This document shows positions 7,899 through 15,462 of a stretch of 64,000 bases of DNA, piece after piece (position 1 is the stretch's first letter; the number at the start of each line of letters is the position of its first letter). A model generated the notes under the pieces. That model saw nothing but the letters and a program-made list of their open reading frames with translations, was not told the DNA's origin and did no database searches. The stretch covers positions 1 through 64,000 of the forward strand of contig NZ_JAHAIF010000003.1 of NCBI RefSeq assembly GCF_018372875.1, read 5' to 3'. A program made the position numbers and the translations under genes. This DNA comes from Clostridium sp. (GTDB taxonomy: Bacteria > Bacillota > Clostridia > Clostridiales > Clostridiaceae).

Positions 7899-8804
7899 AT
7901 GAATAGAAAATATTATGTGTATGAATGGTTTAATGTATTAACTGGAGAAGTATTTTATGTTGGAAAAGGTATTAGGAATAGGTATTGCCAATTAAGTGGT
8001 AGAAATCAATACTTTATGGACTATTTGAATACACATGAATGCAAAAGTAGAATAGTATATGAAAATCTAACTGAGCAAGAAGCATATGAAAAAGAGAAAG
8101 AACTAATTAAATACTATAGAGAAAATAGTAGTTTTAGATTGACTAATGTGACTGATGGAGGAGATGGCAATCCTTTTAAATCAGGAGAATTAAATCCTAA
8201 GTATGGAAAAGGCGAAGAAATAAGAGGTGAAAAGAATCCCTTTTATGGACAAAAACATACTAAAAGGGTAAAGGAAATACTAAGTCAAAAAGCAAGATTA
8301 AGAGTTGGAGAATTAAATCCGTTTTTTGGGAAAGAGCACAATGAAAAAACTAAAAAACTGATTTCAGATAAAGCCAAAATTAGATTAAGTATCAAACAAA
8401 ATAATGGTATGTATGGAAGAAGTCATTCGGAGGAAGTTAAAAGAAAATTGAGTGAATACAACAAAGGAAAGACTATACCATTAGAGGTAAGAAAGAAAAT
8501 TAGTAACACAATAAAAGAGAAATATAAACATACTCAACACTTCAATTTAGGAAGAAAGCATAGTGATGAAACTAGGATATTATATAGCTTGACACGAAAA
8601 GGAGAAGATAATCCTAATTGGGGAAATGGTGATAAAATAAAGGGAGAAAAGAATCCCATGTATGGTAAAAAACACTCAGAAGAAACTAGAAAAAAGATGA
8701 GTGAAAGGGCAAAAAATAAAAGATTTAATTGTATGTGCAAGAAGTGTAAAAGAAACTTTAAGGGAAGAGCTTGGAATAGTTCAACTTGTGATAATTGCAA
8801 ATAA
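7899..8804 (+). CDS. GIY-YIG homing endonuclease with NUMOD3 repeats
   Basis: This is a free-standing mobile endonuclease. The 301-aa protein has an N-terminal GIY-YIG nuclease (about 4-95; YYVYEW..TGEVFYVGKG). It is followed by at least five NUMOD3-type DNA-binding repeats of the pattern GExNPxYGxxHxExxxxxxS (about 105-275), ending in a CxxC..CxxC zinc motif (residues about 283-300). ATG 7899 lies eight bases after AAGGAG; a GTG at 7890 overlaps that site and is rejected. Its own flanking terminators mark it as a cassette inserted between phage genes. Confidence 0.85.
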   Translation: MNRKYYVYEWFNVLTGEVFYVGKGIRNRYCQLSGRNQYFMDYLNTHECKSRIVYENLTEQEAYEKEKELIKYYRENSSFRLTNVTDGGDGNPFKSGELNPKYGKGEEIRGEKNPFYGQKHTKRVKEILSQKARLRVGELNPFFGKEHNEKTKKLISDKAKIRLSIKQNNGMYGRSHSEEVKRKLSEYNKGKTIPLEVRKKISNTIKEKYKHTQHFNLGRKHSDETRILYSLTRKGEDNPNWGNGDKIKGEKNPMYGKKHSEETRKKMSERAKNKRFNCMCKKCKRNFKGRAWNSSTCDNCK

Positions 8805-8820
8805 AATATTAATATGATAA

Positions 8821-8855
8821 AAAACTAGATGGTAATATAACCTTCTAGTTTTTTA
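8821..8855 (+). terminator. Terminator of the GIY-YIG gene
   Basis: AAACTAGA and TCTAGTTT form the stem, with an inner GGT/ACC pair, followed by a T run. Confidence 0.75.
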
Positions 8856-8961
8856 TTCTATAAAAGATGAATTTTAGTTATTGTTAGAATTAAATTGTAA
8901 AATATGTTAGTATTACATTATTAACCAAGAGATAAATTAGAATTTGAAAGGTAAAGTTAAA

Positions 8962-9339
8962 ATGTCAAATAAAGCTTTTGATTTTGAAAAAGAAGTGAAT
9001 AAGTGCTATAAAAATGCTATTGTAGATACAAAAAAATTATCTGAAATAGCTAAAACTAAAAGAAAATATACGTTTTGTGCAATTTATGCTTTATATGAAA
9101 ATAACCAATTAAAGAAAATTGGAAAAGCTATTTATGGTGGAATACATCATAGAATGGTACAATATTATAATGGAAAAAGTGGCTCTAAATTTATAACAGT
9201 TTTAAATAGAGATGATATTGTTGTGAAATATTTTACCTTGAAAGATAAAAGTGAATTATGGTACGCAGAAAGAAGACTTCAAGTAATAGCACATGATAGT
9301 GGAGAAAAAATGGAGTGGGAAAATACATCAAGGAACTGA
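8962..9339 (+). CDS. Small GIY-YIG-like protein
   Basis: The 125-aa protein has a core resembling a GIY-YIG fold: FCAIYALYENNQLKKIGKA (about 38-56), then HHRMVQYYNGKSGSKF and a helix with YAERRLQ. The first motif is degenerate, so nuclease activity is uncertain. A TTG at 8944 also opens the frame, but ATG 8962 fits the AAAGG site better. It follows the larger GIY-YIG gene directly, and with it may form an endonuclease island. Confidence 0.55.
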   Translation: MSNKAFDFEKEVNKCYKNAIVDTKKLSEIAKTKRKYTFCAIYALYENNQLKKIGKAIYGGIHHRMVQYYNGKSGSKFITVLNRDDIVVKYFTLKDKSELWYAERRLQVIAHDSGEKMEWENTSRN

Positions 9340-9432
9340 TAACTTTCAGTTTTACGATTAGATGAAATTGAATTTTTATATTAGGATAATAAAAAAGGAA
9401 AATGTAAATTTATTAGTTAGGGGGGAAAGTTA

Positions 9433-9618
9433 ATGTCAGGTTGGAGTCATTATAAAAGGGTAAAATGTGAAGGATGTGGAGAAGAGTATGATATTTATGT
9501 TATGAAGATTCCTATGCGAGATAGGGATTCAGAGAAATGTGAAAAGTGTGGAAATACTTTGATATCGTGGAATGAAGCCAAAATGTATGATGTTAGACCA
9601 GTAAAAAAGATAAAATAA
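9433..9618 (+). CDS. Small zinc-ribbon protein, 61 aa
   Basis: Two CxxC knuckles (C12-C15 region in KCEGCGE and C36-C39 region in KCEKCGN) suggest a single zinc ribbon. A strong GGGGGGAAAG site precedes ATG 9433, and a terminator follows. Such proteins are common in phage early regions; the target is unknown. Confidence 0.7.
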   Translation: MSGWSHYKRVKCEGCGEEYDIYVMKIPMRDRDSEKCEKCGNTLISWNEAKMYDVRPVKKIK

Positions 9619-9631
9619 AAAATCAAATAGT

Positions 9632-9668
9632 AAAAAAGAGTTACTTAGTTTTATAGTAACTCTTTTTT
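9632..9668. terminator. Bidirectional terminator between convergent genes
   Basis: A perfect 14-bp stem (9632-9645 with 9655-9668) starts with six As and ends with six Ts. It serves the zinc-ribbon gene on plus and the 66-aa gene on minus. Confidence 0.85.
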
Positions 9669-9673
9669 TAGAA

Positions 9674-9874
9674 TTAAAGTTTAGTTATGTGAATTCCTTT
9701 GTTAGCACATAATAGTTCAAATTCAGTGGTATGACTATAGTCGACATTTATAAATAGTCCACCCTTATCATTTGATGTAGCACTAGGTTTAAAAATTAAA
9801 CCCTTTTTTGCTAATTCTGTTGTAAATTTAGGCATTATATCATAATCTGAATCGCTAATTTTGTATGTTTGCAT
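9674..9874 (-). CDS. Hypothetical protein, 66 aa, minus strand
   Basis: This is one of only two minus-strand genes in the prophage. A clear minus-strand GGGAGG lies six bases before its ATG, and it shares the bidirectional terminator at 9632. The protein (MQTYKISDSDYDIMPKF..., ending KGIHITKL) has no domain I recognise. Opposite orientation and separate control fit a lysogenically expressed gene, which is inference. Confidence 0.6.
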   Translation of the reverse strand: MQTYKISDSDYDIMPKFTTELAKKGLIFKPSATSNDKGGLFINVDYSHTTEFELLCANKGIHITKL

Positions 9875-10010
9875 AGTTACCTCCCAAATAGATTTTGTAT
9901 CTTTATGATAATATATCGTAAGTTTACTATAAGTAGGATAAAATGTAAAATTGTTTTTGCTTTAAGTATTGGAAAAATTTAAAATTAATAATAAAATTAT
10001 ATTTTTATTT

Positions 10011-10041
10011 AAGTTGATGAATTTATTTCATCAACTTTTTT
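10011..10041 (+). terminator. Terminator upstream of the RNA polymerase unit
   Basis: A perfect 11-bp stem AAGTTGATGAA / TTCATCAACTT is followed by Ts. It immediately abuts the repeated motif at 10041. Positions 9875-10010 hold no gene and no other recognised signal. Confidence 0.8.
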
Positions 10042-10073
10042 ACGTTTTGAATGACTATTAACGGATTAATATC
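10041..10073 (+). promoter_or_regulatory. Repeated promoter/operator-like motif, copy 1
   Basis: TACGTTTTGAAT (10041-10052), 8 bp, then ACGGATTAATATC (10061-10073). Copy 2 at 13566 has the same first block and spacing and nearly the same second block. Both copies directly follow a terminator and precede an RHH gene. The motif does not match a good sigma-A promoter, so it may be a phage-specific promoter or an RHH operator. Confidence 0.5.
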
Positions 10074-10111
10074 ATGAAAATATTTTTAACTCCCCGAATT
10101 ATTGGTGTTTT

Positions 10112-10195
10112 TTCACAATATATAGTGAAGGGGTAAATATAACTACGGTCAAAAGCCTAAAAAATTTACAATATAAAGTGAGAAGGTATTTTCAC
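10112..10195. promoter_or_regulatory. Repeated GTGA/TCAC inverted elements before the RHH gene
   Basis: TTCAC-N8-GTGAA (10112-10129) and GTGAGAA-N4-TTTTCAC (10178-10195) are two related inverted repeats with the same half site in opposite arrangement. They are about 50 bp apart, upstream of the RHH gene at 10264. They are likely operators; the rest of 10074-10263 is AT-rich without other recognisable signals. Confidence 0.4.
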
Positions 10196-10263
10196 AAATA
10201 TTTTTTTACCCACTATGTATATACAAGTATAAACAATAAAAAAGAAAAAGGAGAAGATTTATT

Positions 10264-10407
10264 ATGAACAAAAATTCAGTAATTACTCTAAGAATTGATG
10301 ATGCTATAAAGCAAAAATTCAAAGAGCAATGTGAAGCTAATGGACAAAACATGAGCAAAGTCATTGAGCTAATGATTAAAAAAGCTATTCAAGAAAATAG
10401 TAAGTAA
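10264..10407 (+). CDS. Ribbon-helix-helix protein, 47 aa
   Basis: A short RHH DNA-binding protein: strand VITLRIDDAI (about 6-15), helices KQKFKEQCEANG and MSKVIELMIKKAIQE. AAGGAG at about 10248-10253 precedes ATG 10264. It sits 46 bp before the RNA polymerase gene on the same strand and probably in one transcript. It may autoregulate the unit or act as an accessory DNA-binding factor for the polymerase; both are inference. Confidence 0.7.
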   Translation: MNKNSVITLRIDDAIKQKFKEQCEANGQNMSKVIELMIKKAIQENSK

Positions 10408-10453
10408 ATTATAAAAATCAAAAGAAAAATTAAGAAAGAAAGAGGTATTTATT

Positions 10454-13400
10454 ATGAAAAAGAAATTAAGATTTGAAATTATGGAGTATTCACTTGCAAG
10501 AAATGAGGGTACACAAACAATAATGGTAGATGAATGTCCTTTCTATCATGTATTATCAGCAACAAAGAAAGTAAAATTAATTGATGAAATGCAATTTGGA
10601 TTTATTGTAAAAGTTACTGATTTATCAATGGAAAGAAAGTACAATATCTTTATCAATGGAGTTGAATATCAATTCTATAAAGCTACACCAGCTCAAATGA
10701 AAAAGAATGAAGGATATTACATTATGAAGAGTTTTGCAGATGAAATAAAAAAAGTAGAAGAGATAATGTCAGTTGGTTTAATGAATCCAGCAAATAATTT
10801 ATTACTACAAAAACCAATATCAATAAATAAAGACATCATTGCTAGATGGGCACTGTGGTTTACTGGAACATATAGAACTGATATAAACTACCTTGAAGAT
10901 TTGATAGTTGTAAAAGATATTGATTATTCAGTTTTCAAAAATATAAAGATATTTGAAAATAGTAAACTAGTAGATAAAGATAACTTCAAAATAGATGTTA
11001 CTGCTTTTGATGGTGCTGGAATAGCTGGAAATGGATTCTTTGAGAAGATTAGAAAAAGCTTAGGATTATCTTATGCACCAGCATGGATAACTTTTAGAGG
11101 AAGTCTTGCTAGTAAGGGATTATTAACAAATGTAAATATACTTCAGTATCTAGAAGATTATCATCCTGAAGCTAAAGATAAAAATGGTAACTTTGTTATA
11201 CTAGATAAATGGGGAACGACTAGGATAGTTACTCATAATAGTATAATCATTAATGAATCTTGTATGAAGTGGCACAAATGGGTAAAGTCTTTAGAAGAAT
11301 ATAAAGAGTTAAGAAAACAATATGGCTATTCAGAAGTTTGTGATGTTGTTTATGTAGCAAAGTTTGCTAAAGAAAAATCTAAAGAAATAGCAACTACAAG
11401 CTACCAAATGATTAATATGACTTCAATTACTGCTGATGAATATGCAGAACTAGCTGAACCAACTAGAAACTTCTTAGAAAAGGTTGCTAGATTTGAGAAA
11501 GAAGCAGTTTTAGAGTTTTTAAAGGTAATAATAGATACAGATAAGCAACCACAATCAGATATTGAAGATGATGATATAGAAGTAGAAGAGTTAGCTGACT
11601 TAAGGGGTATCAACAAAGCAGATAAAATACAAAAGTTATTAACTGCAAACTTTGACCATTTTATAAATGTAGCACCAGTTAAAAAATCTCTAGTAGATAT
11701 GTTGAAAAAGAAAAGAGATTTCATTGCTTCAGGGAAGGTATTTATAAAAGATTCCTCTTTTAAAATAGTAGCACCTGACCAATTACTATTCTTAGATTAT
11801 TGTGTAGCTCAAACAAAAGCCAAGAATCAATTAAAAAGTTTAAATGAAGTTAAAGGTGGACTAGCTCCAAGTCAATTCTACTGTAAAGGTGAAGTTGGTA
11901 AAAGAGCATTAATACGTTATCCATTAGCACATCCACAAGAACTATCAAATGAAACATTAGTTGAAACTCCTATGTATGATAAATATTGTAATTTAAACAA
12001 TGAGGTATTAGTTTATAATCAAAGAGGTATAGAATCTCTTAGAAAGAGCGGACAAGATTTCGATGGCGACCTAAATTTGGTAACTAGTAATGAGATTATA
12101 ATGAATGGAATTATTCCACCAAAAGATAACAGATTATTTATTAATACTGATGATGGTAAACAAGGAGAATATTTCTTATTGAATGATGAAAACTTAACAT
12201 ATTGCAATTTAAAAGTTTCAGGAGATTTAATAGGAAACTTAGCAATGACTTCAAGTACAATAGGGGATATATGTCAAACACTAGAATTTTCAGTTTATAA
12301 CAAAGCTTTAAGTAGAGCTGAAATAATAAAAGAAAAGTTTGGTGTAGATAGTTATTATGCTCTTACTGAAAAGCAAAAAGCTGAACTTAATAGTTATTTA
12401 AATACTGTAGCTAGATTAGATTATGCTCCAGTAGAAGTTCAAAAAAAACATATAATTGATAAGTTTTATAGATATGAAGCTAAGTTATGCGAGGGAGTAA
12501 GGCTACAGATGGCATCAATAGATTCTCCTAAACTAATGCTTGAAATACCTAAAGAAGAAATGAAAGCATTTACTGATGGATTTGAGAATAGACCTATGTT
12601 CTTTAGAGAGCTTCCTGATAAAGATAGTTATACTTATGCAAATACTAGAAATGAATTATCAACTATCAGCAGATATATGATAAGAGAAGCTAATAATCTT
12701 AAAGGTTTCTTTGAAAAAAAAATAGGAAAAGCTTACTCAGAAGATAGTCCAACTACAATGGCTAATATATTTGCTAATGCTAAGTTCAAAGTAGACTCTC
12801 AAAAGGTTATGTTCTTAAGTAATGAGATAGTCAAGAGCTATGACCAATTCATTAGAGATTTTAATGAATTGAGAAGAAAAGAAGAAGTTGAAATTGATGA
12901 TGAAGGTAATAAAGAGTGGGTATCAGTTTATGATGATAATGATAAAAAGCAGATGATGGATGAGATAAATCTGAAGCAAAGAAAATTTGTAGATTCAGTT
13001 TATAGATTTCATACAGTAGAAGAAGTATGTGTAGCACTTAATTACTTTTTATCATTAGCAGAAAGAAAAAGCTCAAGCAAATACTCAAGATTTATAATTG
13101 ACTATCACTGGAATGCTTTAAATCATATGTTAAAAGCTAATGATACAATAGAAGTTCTAGTTGAGGATGAAAATGGAGTTGTTAACCTATTTAAACCTCA
13201 TAAAGTAGTTAAAAGAAAAGTAGATGCAGAAATATTTTTCAATAATGAAATATCAGAGCAAGAGCTACAAAGACTAAATAGAGAAATCAAAGAAAAGGAT
13301 ACTCAAATTAGATTTAGATTTTATGAAGGGGTCAACTATATTCCTGATGTAGTTACAATTAAGCAAACTGCTACTGGAGTATTTGCAATGGATAATGATT

Positions 13401-13525
13401 TTGCTTTAGGAACTCTATTTGAAGAATATATAAGACCTGAATATCTAGGAAGAACAATAGTTGTTGGTGATAAGATAATAGGGAAAAGAAGTGGAACTAT
13501 AAAAATTAAAGGAATAGAAGTTTAA
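10454..13525 (+). CDS. YonO/QDE-1-type double-psi-beta-barrel RNA polymerase
   Basis: This is a 1023-aa single-chain polymerase candidate. The catalytic metal-binding motif DFDGD is at 535-539 in RKSGQDFDGDLNLV, preceded by VYNQRGIESL. This is the layout of the cell-type RNA-dependent RNA polymerases (FPQ.G..P..SG.DLDGD). Upstream, RYPLAHPQEL (488-497) corresponds to the RNPCLHPGD block of the same family. Conserved lysines of the first barrel would be near 478-483 (KGEVGKR). B. subtilis SPbeta YonO, a member of this group, is a DNA-dependent RNA polymerase. ATG 10454 follows AGAAAGAGG. No host-like rpoB/rpoC features are present. Assignment rests on motifs, length and phage context. Confidence 0.82.
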   Translation: MKKKLRFEIMEYSLARNEGTQTIMVDECPFYHVLSATKKVKLIDEMQFGFIVKVTDLSMERKYNIFINGVEYQFYKATPAQMKKNEGYYIMKSFADEIKKVEEIMSVGLMNPANNLLLQKPISINKDIIARWALWFTGTYRTDINYLEDLIVVKDIDYSVFKNIKIFENSKLVDKDNFKIDVTAFDGAGIAGNGFFEKIRKSLGLSYAPAWITFRGSLASKGLLTNVNILQYLEDYHPEAKDKNGNFVILDKWGTTRIVTHNSIIINESCMKWHKWVKSLEEYKELRKQYGYSEVCDVVYVAKFAKEKSKEIATTSYQMINMTSITADEYAELAEPTRNFLEKVARFEKEAVLEFLKVIIDTDKQPQSDIEDDDIEVEELADLRGINKADKIQKLLTANFDHFINVAPVKKSLVDMLKKKRDFIASGKVFIKDSSFKIVAPDQLLFLDYCVAQTKAKNQLKSLNEVKGGLAPSQFYCKGEVGKRALIRYPLAHPQELSNETLVETPMYDKYCNLNNEVLVYNQRGIESLRKSGQDFDGDLNLVTSNEIIMNGIIPPKDNRLFINTDDGKQGEYFLLNDENLTYCNLKVSGDLIGNLAMTSSTIGDICQTLEFSVYNKALSRAEIIKEKFGVDSYYALTEKQKAELNSYLNTVARLDYAPVEVQKKHIIDKFYRYEAKLCEGVRLQMASIDSPKLMLEIPKEEMKAFTDGFENRPMFFRELPDKDSYTYANTRNELSTISRYMIREANNLKGFFEKKIGKAYSEDSPTTMANIFANAKFKVDSQKVMFLSNEIVKSYDQFIRDFNELRRKEEVEIDDEGNKEWVSVYDDNDKKQMMDEINLKQRKFVDSVYRFHTVEEVCVALNYFLSLAERKSSSKYSRFIIDYHWNALNHMLKANDTIEVLVEDENGVVNLFKPHKVVKRKVDAEIFFNNEISEQELQRLNREIKEKDTQIRFRFYEGVNYIPDVVTIKQTATGVFAMDNDFALGTLFEEYIRPEYLGRTIVVGDKIIGKRSGTIKIKGIEV

Positions 13526-13534
13526 AAAATATTT

Positions 13535-13567
13535 AAGCTGGTGCTAAAAAAGTACCAGCTTTTTTTA
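13535..13567 (+). terminator. Terminator of the RNA polymerase gene
   Basis: AAGCTGGTGCT pairs with AGTACCAGCTT (one wobble) and is followed by six Ts. It abuts motif copy 2. Confidence 0.85.
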
Positions 13568-13597
13568 CGTTTTGAATCATTAAAAACGGATAATATC
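13566..13597 (+). promoter_or_regulatory. Repeated promoter/operator-like motif, copy 2
   Basis: TACGTTTTGAAT (13566-13577), 8 bp, ACGGATAATATC (13586-13597). The first block is identical to copy 1 and the spacing is identical. The 59 bases to the next ATG contain only a ribosome binding site. Confidence 0.5.
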
Positions 13598-13656
13598 TCA
13601 ACAAGGTAATTAACCAATATTTTTTTAATAATAAAGTACACACAAAGGAGAAGAGT

Positions 13657-13800
13657 ATGAAGCTAGAAAGAATTGATTTAAGAGTATCAAAAGAAGAAAA
13701 AGATTTTTATAAGAGAGAAGCAGATAAAAGAGGGATAAAACTTTCAGAGCTAATTAGACAAGCTTTAGAGAATGAAATCAATAAAGAAAACAATAAGTAG
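13657..13800 (+). CDS. Second ribbon-helix-helix protein, 47 aa
   Basis: A 47-aa RHH protein (RIDLRVSKEEKDFYKREADKRGIKLSELIRQALENEI). It has the same length as the protein at 10264 but only family-level similarity. AAAGGAG precedes the ATG at 13657. It is placed exactly like the first copy: motif, RHH, then a long gene 27 bp downstream. It is probably cotranscribed with the 313-aa gene. Confidence 0.7.
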   Translation: MKLERIDLRVSKEEKDFYKREADKRGIKLSELIRQALENEINKENNK

Positions 13801-13827
13801 AAATAAAAACAAAGGAGAAATTATATT

Positions 13828-14769
13828 ATGTTAAAGAATGGACAAGTGTTTAAAAATTACAAAGGATTATGTGAGTTTATTGGGTGGAAAGTTGCTACTG
13901 GAAACACTAAGATAGCTCAATTTAAAGAACTAGATACAATATGCAAATGGCATAAAGAAGGTAATAAGATTATTATTGATGAAGTTTATGAAAATCAATT
14001 AATAAAGAAAGATGGCAGAAGTGATAATAATGTTTATTCTAGCTTAGTTGAAGCATTAATAATACATTCAATTAACAATTCAGAAGACCATACTTTATAT
14101 TTTTCATTAGGAAATATAAGTGAAACAGTTGGAATGGTTAATGAAAACTTTAAAGAGCTTAAAGTTAGTAGTGTAGAAATGTCAGTAGATTATTTATTAG
14201 CAAGAAGTTTCAAAAGAAGTACAAAAGCTGAAGCAAAAAGAATAATAGACCGTTGTTTAAAATCAATGAAAAGTAAAAGAATCATTGATTATGATTTTGG
14301 TAAAATAATAGTTGGTGAAGATAATACTTTAAGAAAACCTACAATAGAAGAGAAAAAAATAATATTAGATATTGAAGAAAGTGTTATGACTTCATTAGGT
14401 TGTTCAAATTTTCTTCAAATAGAAAATAGAAATTTAATTCCAGTATTTAATTCAAAGGTAGCAGAATTAATAAAAGATAAAGGAATAGAAAATTTTAAGA
14501 GTTCATTTAGTGGGTATGAAATAGTCAGTAGTGATAGGTTAATTAAGAAAGCTATAGATGAATTTGAGAAAAGTGAAAAGATGAAAAGTTTAAATGATTT
14601 ATTTTTTAATAAAATGAAATTAACTTTTTTATCAAAGCATAATTCAGCAGTAAAGAAAATTGAAGATAATTTAGAGTTTGGAGAAGGAATATATTTAGGG
14701 GAAGCCGAACCTAATTTTTTATCTAATATAGATATGTTAATGGAAAGATATATAAAGATTGTCTTGTAA
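13828..14769 (+). CDS. Hypothetical phage protein, 313 aa, with initiator-type N terminus
   Basis: The first 60 residues (QVFKNYKGLCEFIGWK..TGNTKIAQFKELDTICKWHKEGNKIIIDEVY) follow a pattern common at the N terminus of clostridial phage/plasmid replication-associated proteins and may bind DNA. The rest (about 65-313) is helical and unrecognised. AAAGGAG precedes ATG 13828. The gene ends at the base of a long hairpin terminator. Function is unknown; its linkage with an RHH gene mirrors the polymerase unit. Confidence 0.6.
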   Translation: MLKNGQVFKNYKGLCEFIGWKVATGNTKIAQFKELDTICKWHKEGNKIIIDEVYENQLIKKDGRSDNNVYSSLVEALIIHSINNSEDHTLYFSLGNISETVGMVNENFKELKVSSVEMSVDYLLARSFKRSTKAEAKRIIDRCLKSMKSKRIIDYDFGKIIVGEDNTLRKPTIEEKKIILDIEESVMTSLGCSNFLQIENRNLIPVFNSKVAELIKDKGIENFKSSFSGYEIVSSDRLIKKAIDEFEKSEKMKSLNDLFFNKMKLTFLSKHNSAVKKIEDNLEFGEGIYLGEAEPNFLSNIDMLMERYIKIVL

Positions 14770-14847
14770 AAAGTTGTACATTTAGGTACTCATATATTAT
14801 ATAAATTGTTAATATTATATGAGTAGTCATATGTACAACTTTTTAGA
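14769..14847. terminator. Long two-step stem-loop after the 313-aa gene
   Basis: AAAAGTTGTACAT (14769-14781) pairs with ATGTACAACTTTT (14830-14842). Inside, TACTCATATA pairs with TATATGAGTA. With its flanking A and T runs it can terminate in both directions. Confidence 0.7.
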
Positions 14848-14849
14848 AT

Positions 14850-15033
14850 CACTATTACTAACCAGCGAAACTTTGGAGCTTTAAACTTGAACGAGCATAG
14901 CGAGAGAAAGTTTATAAGTGAAAAGTGAGCTGAGAGGTTGAAAACGCAGTTTTCAAGCTCCAATAATGAAAGATAGAGTTTAAAATAAAGTGGGTAGATA
15001 TCTATAAATGGATATCTACCCACTATTTTTTTG
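14850..15033 (+). ncRNA. Candidate structured non-coding RNA ending in a strong terminator
   Basis: No plausible gene lies here, and base composition is less AT-rich than around it. An outer helix TTGGAGCTT (14873-14881) / AAGCTCCAA (14955-14963) encloses TAAACTT (14882-14888) / AAGTTTA (14908-14914). A perfect hairpin TTGAAAAC-GCA-GTTTTCAA (14938-14956) lies inside. A 14-bp perfect terminator stem (14989-15002 with 15011-15024) plus a T run ends the unit. The multi-branch fold plus terminator fits an RNA gene; I cannot assign a family. Confidence 0.5.
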
Positions 15034-15287
15034 TCCTTTTTACCATTCAAACAGAAGCAATAGGAAGATGTCGCGCTTCGCACTTTGGCTACAAGGGAGA
15101 ACACCTTCAATTAATAGCTTCAATAGTCAAATATTTGAAGTAGTGCCGAGCCGAGCTCGGCAACCGTTGTGAGAGGTGAATATCTCTAATTTTAAAGCTT
15201 TTAATTTCATGATTAAATTTAGAGGGATTAAGATTAATCCCTCAATCTTTCTTTATATTTGTTTTCAGTCTTGTATTATAACAATTC
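15034..15287 (+). other. Hairpin-rich non-coding stretch
   Basis: Within 254 bases without a credible gene there are hairpins CTTCAA/TTGAAG (15118-15140), GCCGAG-N5-CTCGGC (15145-15161, the most GC-rich spot of the element) and GAGGGATTA/TAATCCCTC (15222-15243). A CTCTAATTT/AAATTTAGAG pair (15184-15224) competes with the last one. It could be a second structured RNA, a replication origin or a leader. Short frames crossing it on both strands lack ribosome binding sites. Confidence 0.4.
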
Positions 15288-15426
15288 TTGACAGAAATTC
15301 TTTATTTGCCATAAAAATAACTCCAATTATAAGGCTGAAAAGAGATATAAAATATCTATCTTGTGATGGTGCAAGGTTAATCATTGGAACGGAAACACCG
15401 AGCTGGTAGAGATACTGGCTCTTTTT
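15288..15426 (+). ncRNA. Candidate small RNA (about 105 nt) with intrinsic terminator
   Basis: A perfect TTGACA (15288-15293) lies 17-18 bp before an ATAAAAA stretch that could be a weak -10. The presumed transcript ends at a 9-bp stem GAGCTGGTA-GAGA-TACTGGCTC (15400-15421, two G-U pairs) followed by TTTTT. A second hairpin AGATAT-AAA-ATATCT lies in the body. No coding frame feeds this terminator, which is the main argument for an RNA gene. Confidence 0.45.
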
Positions 15427-15462
15427 CATTTTACAAAAGATAAAGGAAAGGTGACAGAAACA

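Noticed and set aside
10454..13525. Host rpoC fragment or DNA primase
   Set aside because: The flanking motifs match the single-chain RdRP/YonO order rather than the NADFDGD context of rpoC. No zinc or toprim motif of primases is present.
15401..15421. tRNA fragment (AGCTGGTAGAG resembles a D arm)
   Set aside because: No acceptor stem, anticodon arm or T arm can be built around it. The segment folds as a terminator. No tRNA or rRNA gene was seen in the window.
14850..15450. Group I or group II intron
   Set aside because: The genes on both sides are complete and end or start with their own signals, so nothing is interrupted. I see no recognisable intron core or intron-encoded protein.
14850..15450. 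Naming the structured region as ROOL or GOLLD RNA
   Set aside because: Size and prophage setting fit, but a strong terminator lies in the middle and I cannot confirm any conserved class motif by eye.
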